Below the pieces are notes generated by a model. The model ran no database searches. It worked only from the letters and a program-made list of their open reading frames with translations, and was not told where the DNA came from. A stretch of 64,000 nt of DNA, from the NCBI RefSeq assembly GCF_004798585.1, contig NZ_PPXQ01000012.1, positions 1 to 64,000 of the forward strand, in the 5' to 3' direction. The DNA comes from Massilia sp. Mn16-1_5. Its GTDB lineage: Bacteria > Pseudomonadota > Gammaproteobacteria > Burkholderiales > Burkholderiaceae_D. The position numbers were made by a program, and so were the translations under genes. This document shows, piece by piece, positions 1-8,555 of the stretch (its first letter is position 1; the number at the start of each line of letters is the position of its first letter).

Positions 1-94
1 GCTTGCGCCGCCAGACCGTCTTTTCTGAACGATCTACGCCGTGCAGCTGAAAGACATTCTTTGCCAAGTCGACCCCAACGCGGATAATCTTCAT
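1..94 (-). CDS. IS110-family transposase, N-terminal fragment (runs off left edge)
   Basis: Reading the minus strand from the ATG at 94 gives MKIIRVGVDLAKNVFQLHGV followed by DRSEKTVWRRK. The 'VGVDLAKNVFQ' block is the start of the DEDD (RuvC-like) catalytic domain of IS110-type transposases; its Asp is the first acidic catalytic residue. A GAAGGAG ribosome-binding site lies just upstream at about 98-106. Only 31 residues are in the window, so whether the element is intact cannot be seen. IS110 elements usually lack clear inverted repeats, and I could not locate the element's end in the following 100 bases. Confidence 0.8.
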   Translation of the reverse strand, partial: MKIIRVGVDLAKNVFQLHGVDRSEKTVWRRK

Positions 95-263
95 GACGGA
101 CTCCTTCTTCCTAAACCGGTAGTGTGGGAACTCCAGTTTGGCACTTGCGTGCCCTCAGGGGGAGGAGGAGTCCATCCCATTGCTTCGGGTCGGAAGCAGA
201 CGCAACCGAACGACCGCAACCGGCCAAGAGCGGACGTTCAATTTTGTGTGTCACACTTACCCC

Positions 264-494
264 ATGCTCCCAAAGCGAACCAAATCACATCTCGCTGCCC
301 AGCTAGGACGATTCGTTCAGCAGTATGGGCGCAAAGCTACGAAGGGCTGGGACCCGAACGACCGTAGCTATGACCGTAAGCTTGAAGAAAAGATAAAGCG
401 GCTGTCGCCTGAAGATTTGTCGGATTTGTTATCTGGCGAAGATGTCGAGCCCGTTCAGCCACATTCGAAGCCGACGAAAGAGACTGATAACTGA
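264..494 (+). CDS. Small hypothetical protein, 76 aa
   Basis: The frame from the ATG at 264 encodes a charged 76-residue protein with no signal peptide or membrane segment. Its middle part (NDRSYDRKLEEKIKRLSPEDL, split here as NDRSYDRKLEEK then IKRLSPEDL) resembles short proteobacterial hypotheticals of the 'NDR-YDR...' type, whose role is not known to me. A longer in-frame extension to 138 has no better start. No clear Shine-Dalgarno sequence precedes 264. It lies between the IS110 fragment and the OsmC gene, on its own. The tail is rich in Lys, Thr and Pro and probably disordered. Confidence 0.55.
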   Translation: MLPKRTKSHLAAQLGRFVQQYGRKATKGWDPNDRSYDRKLEEKIKRLSPEDLSDLLSGEDVEPVQPHSKPTKETDN

Positions 495-500
495 TCGCTT

Positions 501-535
501 GTAGATGTCCGCTTCGGGTCGTTAGCGGACGCTAC
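501..535. terminator. Hairpin after the small hypothetical gene
   Basis: GTCCGC (507-512) pairs with GCGGAC (525-530), extended by GTAG/CTAC at 501-504 and 532-535. No T-run follows, so it is only a possible terminator or a repeat remnant. Confidence 0.35.
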
Positions 536-597
536 AATAGATCTGCCAACGGGTCGGCCGCGGTCAGCAACCAGTGCCACAAACGAAAGGACAAGAC

Positions 598-1074
598 ATG
601 GCCAAGCACCACGATTTCGTTTCGTCGATCGTCTGGACCGGGAACCGCGGAGAAGGAACCCGCACCTACAAAGGCTACGACCGCACCTGGGACATCGCCT
701 TGCCCGGCAAGGACATCATCCACTGTTCGAACGATCCCCTGCTCGGCGGCGATCCCGCCAGGATGAATCCCGAAGATCTCCTGCTGTCGGCTTTGTCCGC
801 CTGCCACATGCTCTGGTATCTACACCTTGCGAGCAATGCCGGGGTCAATGTGACCGGCTACCGTGACGATCCGGTCGGCCACGGCGAGACGCTGCCGAAC
901 GGCGCGGGTCGATTTCTTGCAGCAGTCCTGCGGCCGACCATTTCGGTGCAGGAAGGAGCAGACTTGAAACTTGCAGCCGAACTTCACGAGAAAGTCCATG
1001 AGTTCTGCTTCATTGCACGCTCTGTCAATTTCCCCGTGAGCTATGAGCCCACTTTCAATGTAGTCGCCCGATAA
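598..1074 (+). CDS. OsmC/Ohr family protein
   Basis: This 158-residue protein belongs to the OsmC superfamily of thiol-dependent peroxidases. The two conserved cysteines are visible in 'SACHMLWYLHLA' (about residue 73) and 'HEFCFIARSVNFPV' (near residue 140), in the usual spacing for the peroxidatic and resolving pair. The start at ATG 598 is chosen over the in-frame GTG at 574 because GAAAGGA (585-591) sits at proper distance and the family begins near 'HDFVSSIVWTGNRG'. It stands alone, with an MFS gene converging on it from the right nine bases away. It is cytoplasmic and likely reduces organic hydroperoxides; the substrate cannot be told from sequence. Confidence 0.85.
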   Translation: MAKHHDFVSSIVWTGNRGEGTRTYKGYDRTWDIALPGKDIIHCSNDPLLGGDPARMNPEDLLLSALSACHMLWYLHLASNAGVNVTGYRDDPVGHGETLPNGAGRFLAAVLRPTISVQEGADLKLAAELHEKVHEFCFIARSVNFPVSYEPTFNVVAR

Positions 1075-1082
1075 GCCTGCCG

Positions 1083-2327
1083 TCACTGCGTGACAGGCCG
1101 CATCAGTGTGGTCCCGCGCAGCGGCAGCTGCATCGACACGGCGGAGGCCGCCAGGAGCAGCACGCCCGCGCTGCCGAAGGCGACCCAGTGGGTGCCGAAG
1201 TGTTCGAAGCCCCAGCCCCCGAGCCAGGAACTGAGCATGGCGCCGACTTGGTGGCCGAGATAGGCGGTGCCGTACATGACCCCGACCAGGCGCACGCCGT
1301 AGATATCGGCCAGCATCGCCGAGGAGGTGGCGATGCTGCCGGCCCAGACCATGCCGCCGATCGCCGCGGCGACATACAGCTCCCAATGGGTACCGACGAC
1401 CAGCAGCGCGAAGAAGCCGAGGCCGCGCACCAGGTAGATCGTGCCGAGGATGTTGCGGCGCTGGACCTTGTCCGACAGCCGGCCCAGCACCAGCGTGCCG
1501 AGGATGGCGACCAGGCCGATCAGGCCGATACCGTAGGAACTCGTCATCGCATCGAAGCCGTGGTCCATCAGCATCGGCACGCCGTGGGTGCCGAGCAGGT
1601 TCATGCTGAAGCCGCAGGCGAACAGGCCCGCCACGATCTTCCAGAACGGCGAGGTCCTCAAGGCCGCGCCGAAGGACAGGCTGGCCTGCGCGGCCTGCGG
1701 CGCTGCTGCCTGCGCGCGCAGCTGGTCGGGCAGCAGGTCCGTCCCCGCGGGCGCCTCCTCGCGCATCACGAACAGCGCCGCCGGCACCGTCACGGCGGTG
1801 AACACGGCGGCAAAGGCAAGCAGGGTCGACTGCCAGCCGATCGCGCCGATGGACCAGGTCAGCACCGGCGTCAGCAGCGCCATGCCCGCCATCGAACCGG
1901 TCGACAGGAAGAACAGCGCCATGCCGCGCTGGCGCGTGAACCAGCGGCTGATGACCGGCGTGAGCGCGACCGGGCTGGTGAAGCCCAGGCCGACCGACAT
2001 CAGCACCCCGAAGGCCATCAGGAAGGCCCCCGGCGTACGCGCATTCACCGTCCAGAGGACGGACGCGACCACGATCGCGGTGCCGAGCATGAGCACGAAG
2101 CGGGTGCCGAAGCGCCCGACCAGGTAGCCGGCCACGGGCATCGCCAGCCCGTAGCACAGCATGCCGATCGCGATGATCGAGGCCAGCACGCTGCGGCTGA
2201 AACCGAGGTCCTCGGCCATGGGCAGGAAGAAGGGCCCGATGCCGAGGCGCATGCCGACGGTGAGCGTGGTGAGGAGCGTGGCGGCGGCAACGATGTTCCA
2301 GCCGAAGTACCAGGTGCGACGTGTCAT
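1083..2327 (-). CDS. MFS transporter, 12-TM monocarboxylate/OFA-like type
   Basis: The 414-residue product is a typical 12-helix major facilitator. The loop between helices 2 and 3 carries 'GYLVGRFGTR', a degenerate motif A, and the matching 'GRLSDKVQRR' follows in the second half at the 8-9 loop. The N-terminal 'YFGWNIVAAATLLTTLT' start and overall pattern resemble the oxalate/formate antiporter and monocarboxylate-type MFS rather than drug exporters. Substrate is unknown. It is transcribed leftward, downstream of the DUF4126 gene and separated from it by 80 bases with a strong hairpin, so it probably has its own promoter or only partial read-through. Confidence 0.8.
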   Translation of the reverse strand: MTRRTWYFGWNIVAAATLLTTLTVGMRLGIGPFFLPMAEDLGFSRSVLASIIAIGMLCYGLAMPVAGYLVGRFGTRFVLMLGTAIVVASVLWTVNARTPGAFLMAFGVLMSVGLGFTSPVALTPVISRWFTRQRGMALFFLSTGSMAGMALLTPVLTWSIGAIGWQSTLLAFAAVFTAVTVPAALFVMREEAPAGTDLLPDQLRAQAAAPQAAQASLSFGAALRTSPFWKIVAGLFACGFSMNLLGTHGVPMLMDHGFDAMTSSYGIGLIGLVAILGTLVLGRLSDKVQRRNILGTIYLVRGLGFFALLVVGTHWELYVAAAIGGMVWAGSIATSSAMLADIYGVRLVGVMYGTAYLGHQVGAMLSSWLGGWGFEHFGTHWVAFGSAGVLLLAASAVSMQLPLRGTTLMRPVTQ

Positions 2328-2354
2328 GAGGGCGGTCTTGTAGCGAAGCCCATA

Positions 2355-2390
2355 CGGGCCGGATCAGACGATTGTAGTCGATCCGGCCCG
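2355..2390. terminator. GC-rich hairpin between DUF4126 and MFS genes
   Basis: An 11-bp perfect stem, CGGGCCGGATC (2355-2365) with GATCCGGCCCG (2380-2390), is extended by GAC/GTC in the loop. It follows the DUF4126 stop on the minus strand. There is no T-tract, so termination would be weak or factor-dependent. Confidence 0.5.
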
Positions 2391-2407
2391 GCCCTCGGCC
2401 CAGCCCG

Positions 2408-2872
2408 TCAGCGCCGGGTGGACAGCGCCACGACCGCGGCGCCTGCCGCCATGACCAGCGCGTCTTCGATCAGGCCGCTCTTGGTCTGGCCCATGCTCGC
2501 CATGGCCTTCTTGCGGCCGGCCAGCGTCAGGTAGGCGAGCGGCACGGCGGTGGCGACCGCGACCGCCGCGCCCGCCTTTTCGCGCCCCTTCGGCGCCAGC
2601 GCGGCGCCGGCGATCCCCGCGCTCATCACGCGCGCCAGCAGACCCAGGAAGACGGTGCGGTCGGGCGCGCTCTTCATCTTGTCGCCGGCCAGCTCGCCGG
2701 CGCCCATGGCCAGGGCGCCGTACTTGAACAGCGGGCGGTCGAGCAGGAAGAGTTCGCCCGGCGTGTCGCGCTTGGCCAGGCGCGCGGCGGCGATGGTCGC
2801 CATCGGGGTCATCGAGCGCGCGCTGGCGACGGCGCCGATCAGGGCGGAGGAAAGCAGGCTGGGTGTGTTCAT
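2408..2872 (-). CDS. DUF4126 family membrane protein
   Basis: The 154-residue protein is small and hydrophobic, with about four short membrane segments. The pattern 'SARSMTPMATIAAA', then 'GELAGDKMKSAPDRT', then 'GQTKSGLIEDALVMAAGA' matches DUF4126 proteins, whose function is unknown. ATG 2872 is preferred to the longer upstream frame because hydrophobic, family-like sequence begins there and the extension is Arg/Pro-rich low-complexity read-through. The gene is divergent from the DHA2 MFS gene at 3020; the 147-base gap holds an AT-rich patch with the palindrome AATATTTAATATT (2990-3002), a plausible promoter or operator for one or both genes. Confidence 0.75.
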   Translation of the reverse strand: MNTPSLLSSALIGAVASARSMTPMATIAAARLAKRDTPGELFLLDRPLFKYGALAMGAGELAGDKMKSAPDRTVFLGLLARVMSAGIAGAALAPKGREKAGAAVAVATAVPLAYLTLAGRKKAMASMGQTKSGLIEDALVMAAGAAVVALSTRR

Positions 2873-3019
2873 TGTCGTTCTCTCGTCTGGATGGGTTGAT
2901 CTCATTGTAGAGAGCGGTTTGGAGGCGTGTCGCACGCGCGCGGCGCCACCGAGCAGGAATCGCGCATTCCGCAGATAATTCACAAACAAAATATTTAATA
3001 TTGATGAGGTAAGCGGAAC

Positions 3020-4399
3020 ATGATGAAACCCGAACCGGCCCTGCATGCGCCAGGCCAGGGCCTGGACACGGCGGCGCGGCGCTGGGCGAGCTTCGCGATC
3101 CTGCTCGGCACCTTTGTCGGCAACATCGGGGTGTCGATCGCCAACGTGGCCCTGCCGAACATCGCGCAAGACCTGCATGCGCAGGCCGCGCAGGCAATCT
3201 GGGTCGTGAACGCCTATCAGCTGGCGATGGTCGTCGCGGTGCTGCCGCTGGCCGCGCTGGGCGAAAAGTTCGGCTACAAGCGCGTCTTCATGGCCGGCCT
3301 GGTCGTCTTCACGCTCGCCTCGCTGCTGTGCGCCCTGGCGCCCAACCTGGAGACCCTGGTGGCGGCGCGCGTGCTGCAGGGCCTGGGCGGCGCCTGCGTC
3401 TCGACCATCGTGCCGGCGCTGCTGCGCGCCGTGTTCCCGCCCAGGCTGGTCGGGGCCGGGATTGGCTACCTGGCGCTGACGGTCGCGGTCTCCGCAGCGA
3501 TCGGCCCGAGCATCGCCGCCGGCATACTCTCCGCCGGCAGCTGGCGCTGGCTATTCGGCCTCAACCTGCCGCTGGCCCTGCTCGCGATCGCGCTCGCCGC
3601 GCGCATACTGCCGCGCAGCAGTCCCATCGGGCGCAGTTTCGACCTCGGCGGCACCGTGCTGAATGCCGTCACGCTGACCCTGTTCGTCATCGGCGCCAGC
3701 GAACTGGGCGACGCCGACAAGCGCGGCACGGCGGCCCTGCTGCTGGTGCTGGGCTGCGTCAGTGCGGTGCTGCTGGTGCGCCACCAGCGCGATCGCGCGG
3801 CGCCGCTGCTGCCGCTCGACCTGCTGCGCATGCCCGTGCTGCGCCTGTCGACCGGCACCTCGATCGCTTCCTACACGGCGCAGACGGTTGCGCTGCTGGC
3901 CCTGCCCTTCCTGCTGATCGCGGAGTTGAAGCGCAGCGCCTCTGCGACCGGCCTGTTGATGACGCCCTGGCCGCTGGTGATCGTGGTCGTCGCGCCGCTC
4001 TCGGGCAAGCTGGCGGACCGCTTCGATTCCGAGCGCATCGGCGCCGCCGGCCTGGCCCTGTTCACGCTAGGACTGACCACGCTGGCCCTGCTGCCGGCCG
4101 CGCCAAGCGACGTCGACATCGTCTGGCGCGTGACCCTGTGCGGGATCGGCTTCGGCCTGTTCCAGACGCCGAATAACCGGCTCCTCCTGACATCCGCGCC
4201 GCCCGAGCGCAGCGGCGCGGCCGGCGGGCTGATGACGATGGCGCGCATGGTCGGGATGACGGGTGGCGCGGCGCTGGCCACCGTCATGCTCGACCTGCAT
4301 GGCACGCGTGGGGCGGGAACCGCGCTGGATATTGCGGCGGGGGTGGCTGGATTGGGATTGCTGGTGGCGCTGTTCCGCATGCGGCGCGGCGGCGGCTGA
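3020..4399 (+). CDS. MFS drug:H+ antiporter, DHA2 (EmrB/QacA-like, 14-TM) family
   Basis: The 459-residue protein opens with 'NIGVSIANVALPNIAQDL' and 'WVVNAYQLAMVVAVLPLAAL', hallmarks of the 14-helix DHA2 exporters. Motif A is seen as 'GEKFGYKR' after helix 2, and the family's 'LQGLGGACVSTIVPALLRAVFPP' region (motif C vicinity) follows in helices 4-5. Such proteins export lipophilic drugs, dyes or organic acids using the proton gradient. The start is the first of two adjacent ATGs at 3020. No regulator gene is adjacent; the AT-rich palindrome just upstream (2990-3002) could be an operator. No partner membrane-fusion gene is seen, so it may act alone. Confidence 0.85.
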   Translation: MMKPEPALHAPGQGLDTAARRWASFAILLGTFVGNIGVSIANVALPNIAQDLHAQAAQAIWVVNAYQLAMVVAVLPLAALGEKFGYKRVFMAGLVVFTLASLLCALAPNLETLVAARVLQGLGGACVSTIVPALLRAVFPPRLVGAGIGYLALTVAVSAAIGPSIAAGILSAGSWRWLFGLNLPLALLAIALAARILPRSSPIGRSFDLGGTVLNAVTLTLFVIGASELGDADKRGTAALLLVLGCVSAVLLVRHQRDRAAPLLPLDLLRMPVLRLSTGTSIASYTAQTVALLALPFLLIAELKRSASATGLLMTPWPLVIVVVAPLSGKLADRFDSERIGAAGLALFTLGLTTLALLPAAPSDVDIVWRVTLCGIGFGLFQTPNNRLLLTSAPPERSGAAGGLMTMARMVGMTGGAALATVMLDLHGTRGAGTALDIAAGVAGLGLLVALFRMRRGGG

Positions 4400-4500
4400 A
4401 CCATGTCCGGCTTGCACTCTAGGCAAGCCAGGTTCTACACTGTGAGTAGACGCAGGGAAACTATCCTGCGGTCGGCTCAACCCTCAACTTCCATCCATTC

Positions 4501-5523
4501 ATGAAATCAGGCGGCTCGTCCTTCCTCGCAATCCTCCCTTTCCTCGCCCTGGCTGGATGCGCAGCACCACCTCATCCGGAAAGCCCGGCCCCCACGCGCC
4601 GGCCCAGTGCGGCAGTTGATGAAGTCAGGGACCTGCTCAAGGTAGGCAAAGCAGGTACGGACGCATACGAGTATGCCTTGTCCGAGAATGCCGCATGCCG
4701 CGCCACGCTGACGATCAAGTGGCCGTCATGGCGCCGGCAACAGGAGGGATATTCGGAGGCCACGACTGTCCTCGCATTCGATTGGGGAAAAATCGCCTCA
4801 TCGTCTTATCAGGCCGCGCCGGCTGTTGCAATCGGTTTTTCTTTCCCGCAGCCTTACGAAACGCGCGCTCGCACCCTGGATGGCGGCCGCTACGATGCAA
4901 CCGGCTTCTTCGACGGACTGGACCTCCATGTCGATCGCGATCCGGTGAGCGCCGCGAAAGCCGTCAAGGCCATCCTGGACATGCAAGAGGCTTGCTCGAA
5001 CGATCGGCGAGACCTGGCGACGCAGGATGCCGAGTCCTTCTCGCCTGAAGAGCAGTACCAGCTTGGCCATGCCTATTTGTTTTCTCGTCATCCCGGCCCC
5101 AAGCCCGTACCCGCATACCAATGGTTCGAACAGGCGGCTGGGCGTGGCAATATGAAGGCACAGCTGATGATGGGCAATGCGCTCAGGAGCGGCTTGCATG
5201 GCATGTCGAGGGATCCGGTCGCAGCGCGCCATTGGTTCGAGCTGGCGGCGTCCCAGGGTGCACCCCATGCGCAGGGCATGTTGGGGGATATGTATGAGCA
5301 CGGCGTCGGCGGCCTCCCGCGCGACCTGGCGAAGGCGGCAGCGTTCTATCGGAGCGCAGCCGAGCAGGGACTCGCGCTCGAGCAGGAGGCGCTTGCCGAC
5401 ATGCTGCGATTCGGCAGGGGCATACCGAAGGACCCCGCGCAGGCCCGTGTCTGGTATCGCAAGGCGGAAGCGGCCGGTTCCAGCTCGGCACGCGATGCGC
5501 TCGTCGCCATGGAAAAAGAATAG
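4501..5523 (+). CDS. Lipoprotein with C-terminal Sel1-like repeats
   Basis: The 340-residue product starts with a lipoprotein signal ending in the lipobox LAGC, with C20 as the lipidated residue. Residues about 30-180 form an unrecognised domain. From about 185 on come four Sel1-type repeats, recognisable by 'AYQWFEQAAGRGNMKAQLMM', 'ARHWFELAASQGAPHAQGML', 'AAAFYRSAAEQGLALEQEAL' and 'ARVWYRKAEAAGSSSARDAL'. Sel1 repeats are alpha-solenoids that bind proteins, often in envelope stress or cell-wall contexts. The gene is monocistronic and ends in a clear terminator. It is exported and probably anchored in the outer membrane; its partner is unknown. Confidence 0.85.
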   Translation: MKSGGSSFLAILPFLALAGCAAPPHPESPAPTRRPSAAVDEVRDLLKVGKAGTDAYEYALSENAACRATLTIKWPSWRRQQEGYSEATTVLAFDWGKIASSSYQAAPAVAIGFSFPQPYETRARTLDGGRYDATGFFDGLDLHVDRDPVSAAKAVKAILDMQEACSNDRRDLATQDAESFSPEEQYQLGHAYLFSRHPGPKPVPAYQWFEQAAGRGNMKAQLMMGNALRSGLHGMSRDPVAARHWFELAASQGAPHAQGMLGDMYEHGVGGLPRDLAKAAAFYRSAAEQGLALEQEALADMLRFGRGIPKDPAQARVWYRKAEAAGSSSARDALVAMEKE

Positions 5524-5543
5524 ACGGCGCGCTCCGACAGCGC

Positions 5544-5586
5544 AAAAAAAGACGGCGTCGACCCAATGGTCCACGCCGTTTCGCTT
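5544..5586 (+). terminator. Bidirectional-type terminator after the Sel1 lipoprotein
   Basis: Seven As (5544-5550) precede ACGGCGT (5552-5558), which pairs with ACGCCGT (5573-5579); GAC/GTC extend the stem after one mismatch. TTTCGCTTT follows. It fits rho-independent termination of the lipoprotein gene. Confidence 0.7.
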
Positions 5587-5659
5587 TGCAGCCAATGACC
5601 ACACACCTGCCTGTTATCCGCGCCTGTGCTTGCCCAGCAACTCGCGATTTATCAGGTTC

Positions 5660-5700
5660 GACGGGAGCGGCGGCCGGTTCGCCCAGTCGCTGCTCCCGTC
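5660..5700 (-). terminator. Hairpin downstream of PEP-CTERM gene A
   Basis: GACGGGAGC (5660-5668) pairs perfectly with GCTCCCGTC (5692-5700), just past the stop of the leftward PEP-CTERM gene. No T-run is present on the minus strand, so this is a probable but weak terminator. Confidence 0.45.
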
Positions 5701-5710
5701 CAGGAACCGA

Positions 5711-6589
5711 TCAAGCTTGACGAGCGCGCTTGCGGCTGACAATGCCGGCGCCCGCCAGGGCGATGCCGAACAGCGCCAGCGAACCCGGCTCAGGCACTTC
5801 GCCCGGCGGCGTTTCGCCTTCGCCCAGCTTCAGCTGACCGTTATTGCTGACAAAGAAGGCGCCTGGGGTATTGGCATAAGTCTGCCCATTGCAGCCGTTA
5901 CCGGTATAGCCGGCGTACTGGCAGGCCACTTCGTCGACCAGCAGGTCGTCCGGATCGCCCACGGTATTCGCGTTGGTGAAGGCGAAGGCGAGGATGGACT
6001 CGGTCGACAGGTCGGTTCCGTTTTCGCGGAAGAAGTAACCTGCATCCAGGTTGCCCGAAGCAGCCGATGCGAACACGGTAATCTGGCCGTTGTTGGTCGG
6101 CGAGCCGCTCGAATCGACCAGGCCGCCGCCGCCTGCCATGACGCTGAACTCGGCGATCTGGTCGCCGAGGTCGGCGCCATAGATACCTGCCGAGGTCGCG
6201 TACTGGCCATTGGTCGGGTTCTGGTACATGCGGATGGTGCCACCGGCGAAGGTGAAGGCACCGCCGAAGCTGCCGGTACCGGTCGCTTCGAAGGTCGCGG
6301 TGATATTCCCGCCTGGATAGTTGATCGGGAACAGCTTGCCATTGCTGTCGGCCTGGGCGATGTTGAACACGCCGTGCTCGGTGAACGAGAAGCTCGTCTC
6401 GCCGGTCGGGTTAATCTGGATGAACGAGTTACCGTTGATGTCCAGGTATTCATTGACGCGCTGGCCGGAGGCGAAGCCGCCACCAGTCGGGTTGAATACC
6501 CAGTTGTTCAGGACAGTGGCAGCGTTTGCGCCACCTGCCATGGTCATCGCAACGGCAGCCGCAGCGGTCAGTTTTTTCAGGAATTTCAT
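5711..6589 (-). CDS. PEP-CTERM sorting-domain protein A (PepA-like)
   Basis: The 292-residue protein has a Sec signal (MKFLKKLTAAAAVAMTMAGG then ANA) and a C-terminal exosortase-recognition tail: VPEPGSLALFGIALAGAGIV followed by SRKRARQA. The middle is a Gly/Asn/Thr-rich beta domain with 'NEYLDINGNSFIQINPTG' and a cysteine pair around 'ACQYAGYTGNGC'. It is well over half identical by eye to the protein at 56718-57566, so the two are paralogues. Both resemble the flocculation-associated PEP-CTERM protein PepA of floc-forming betaproteobacteria; that link is from memory of the family. The start at 6589 is set by the signal peptide. A sigma-54-type promoter lies upstream at 6640-6654. The tail is expected to be cut by exosortase and the protein linked to extracellular polysaccharide. 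Confidence 0.88.
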   Translation of the reverse strand: MKFLKKLTAAAAVAMTMAGGANAATVLNNWVFNPTGGGFASGQRVNEYLDINGNSFIQINPTGETSFSFTEHGVFNIAQADSNGKLFPINYPGGNITATFEATGTGSFGGAFTFAGGTIRMYQNPTNGQYATSAGIYGADLGDQIAEFSVMAGGGGLVDSSGSPTNNGQITVFASAASGNLDAGYFFRENGTDLSTESILAFAFTNANTVGDPDDLLVDEVACQYAGYTGNGCNGQTYANTPGAFFVSNNGQLKLGEGETPPGEVPEPGSLALFGIALAGAGIVSRKRARQA

Positions 6590-6639
6590 AAGTCGGCAAT
6601 CCTTGCGTAGTGGTTGTTCGGTGTTGCGAACGTTAAGTA

Positions 6640-6654
6640 GCAAGCATTGTTCCA
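6640..6654 (-). promoter_or_regulatory. Sigma-54 (-24/-12) promoter of PEP-CTERM gene A
   Basis: Read on the minus strand: TGGAAC-AATGC-TTGC, followed by T, against the consensus TGGCAC-N5-TTGC. The invariant GG and GC are 10 bases apart. The -12 element lies about 51 bases before the ATG at 6589, leaving a leader of about 40 bases. The paralogue carries a perfect match at the equivalent place. Confidence 0.75.
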
Positions 6655-6818
6655 GCTCTCGTCATCCCTTCCAAATCAATTACTTATGGACGATCGTTAA
6701 ACATACGAGAGTGTAAGTGTAAGAAATCCCGACTCAGCAGTTAACAATGATGAGTAAAGCGCCGTAGGCCGTGTCCGCGAGACAGCGAAGCCTGGGCGCC
6801 TTCCGGGTCCACCTCCGC

Positions 6819-8477
6819 TCACCTGTCCTGCAAGGCCCGCCACTGCACCTTGCCCGTCCCCGACTTCGGCAGCGCCTCGCGGAACTCGACGATGCGCGGA
6901 CTTTTATAGGCCGCCATGTTCGCGTGCGACCACTCGACGATGTCCTGTTCCGTCACCTGGCCGTGTAAGCCGTCCTTCAGCACGACCACCGCCTTGACCG
7001 TCTCACCGCGCCGCGCATCGACGCCCGACACGACGCAGACTTCGCGGATCGCCGGATGGCGGTACATCAGCGCTTCCACTTCGGCCGGCCAGACCTTGTA
7101 GCCCGAGGCGTTGATCATGCGCTTCAGGCGGTCGGTCATGAAGAAGTAGCCGTCCTCGTCGACCTTGCCGATGTCCCCGGTGCGGAGGAAACGCTTGCCG
7201 TCGATCTCGATGAAGGCCTCGCGGGTCGCGTCCTCGTTGTTCCAGTAGCCCAGCATCACCTGCGGGCCGTGCACGACGATCTCGCCGACTTCGTCCACGC
7301 CCAGGGTGGCAAAGGTGTCGGCGTCGATGACGCGGGCGTCGACGTCCTGGATCGGGATGCCGAGGCATTGCTTCTTGGGCCGTTCGGGCGGGTTGACGTG
7401 GGTCGGGGCGATCGTCTCGGACATGCCGTAGCCCTCGATGTAGTCGATGCCGAGCAGCTCCTGCATCTTGCGGGCGATGGCTTCGGGCATGGCGGCGCCG
7501 CCGCCGCTCAGACGCCTGATGGATGAAAGATCGTATTCCATCACGCGTGGGCTCGAGAGCAGGTCGATCACCATCGTCGAGATCAACTGGGTCGCGTTCA
7601 CGCGGTGGCGGCGGATGCATTCGGCCGCCATGTCGCGGTCCCAGCGCGCCATCAGCACGACGGTGGCGCCGGCGAAGATCGGGCCGTTCATCCCGCCCTG
7701 CATGCCCGTGACGTGGAACAGCGGCAGCACGCTCAGCGCGATCGAATCCTGCTGCGAGCCGAACCACTGCATGCCGGCCAGCGCGTTGTACATGACGCTG
7801 CGGTGAGTGTGCATGCAGCCCTTCGGCAGGCCGGTCGTGCCCGAGGTGTAGGGCATGACGCAAAGCTCGCCGGGGCCTGCCGTGAGCGGACCGGGACGGT
7901 GGTCCTGCGCCAGCATGGCGTTCCACTGCACGACGCCCTCGCCTTCGATCGCGCGGCGCGGGGCTGTCACGAATTCGGGAATGGCGAGGTCGGTCGGCGT
8001 TTTCAGGTAGTCGGAATAGGCGGCGACCAGCACGTGGCGCAAGCCAGGTTCAGATAACTGCGCCATCAATGGCGCCACCTGCGGGTACAAGTCCTGCGGG
8101 ACGAAGATGGTGCTCGCGCCGGTGTCGCTGACGTAGTGGCGCAGTTCCTCGGTCAGGTTCATCGGATTGACCGGCACCACGACCGCGTTCGCGCGCAGGA
8201 TGGCGTAGTAGGCGATGACGAATTGCGGACTGTTCTGCATGTAGAGCAGCACGCGGTCGCCCTGCCGGACGCCGCAGGCCTGCTGCAGGTAGCCGGCCAC
8301 CCGCTCGACCTCGTTCTTCAGTTCGGCGTAGGAAATCGGGGTGTCGTAGAAGACCAGGGCCGGCTTGTTCGGATAGCGCGCGCTGGAGACTTCCAGGTTG
8401 TAGAACAGGTTGGTGTCGGGGACGGTCAGGTGGCGCGGCAAACCGCGCGGCCAGAATTGGGCGTGACGCTCTTGCAT
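6819..8477 (-). CDS. AMP-dependent acyl-CoA synthetase (fatty-acid/aromatic acid CoA ligase)
   Basis: The 552-residue enzyme is an ANL-superfamily adenylate-forming ligase. The ATP-phosphate loop reads 'YTSGTTGLPKGCMHTH', the A5-type motif 'YGMSETIAPTH', the hinge 'FFMTDRLKRMINASGYKVWP', and the C-terminal lysine loop ends 'PKSGTGKVQWRAL'. It activates a carboxylic acid to acyl-AMP and then acyl-CoA; chain type is not decided by sequence. GAGGAG precedes ATG 8477. It is the last gene of a leftward run with two acyl-CoA dehydrogenases and a MaoC hydratase, so it likely supplies the CoA ester that those enzymes oxidise. Confidence 0.88.
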   Translation of the reverse strand: MQERHAQFWPRGLPRHLTVPDTNLFYNLEVSSARYPNKPALVFYDTPISYAELKNEVERVAGYLQQACGVRQGDRVLLYMQNSPQFVIAYYAILRANAVVVPVNPMNLTEELRHYVSDTGASTIFVPQDLYPQVAPLMAQLSEPGLRHVLVAAYSDYLKTPTDLAIPEFVTAPRRAIEGEGVVQWNAMLAQDHRPGPLTAGPGELCVMPYTSGTTGLPKGCMHTHRSVMYNALAGMQWFGSQQDSIALSVLPLFHVTGMQGGMNGPIFAGATVVLMARWDRDMAAECIRRHRVNATQLISTMVIDLLSSPRVMEYDLSSIRRLSGGGAAMPEAIARKMQELLGIDYIEGYGMSETIAPTHVNPPERPKKQCLGIPIQDVDARVIDADTFATLGVDEVGEIVVHGPQVMLGYWNNEDATREAFIEIDGKRFLRTGDIGKVDEDGYFFMTDRLKRMINASGYKVWPAEVEALMYRHPAIREVCVVSGVDARRGETVKAVVVLKDGLHGQVTEQDIVEWSHANMAAYKSPRIVEFREALPKSGTGKVQWRALQDR

Positions 8478-8555
8478 GGTGCTGTGTCTCCTCGGGTCGT
8501 TCGATGCGGCCGCCGCTCCCGGCGCGGCGGCCGGGAGACGGCGGCCGTAGGCGTA

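Noticed and set aside
1188..2534. A 448-codon plus-strand frame opposite the MFS gene
   Set aside because: Hydrophilic His/Arg/Ala-rich product with no family; the minus strand has a clear 12-helix transporter.
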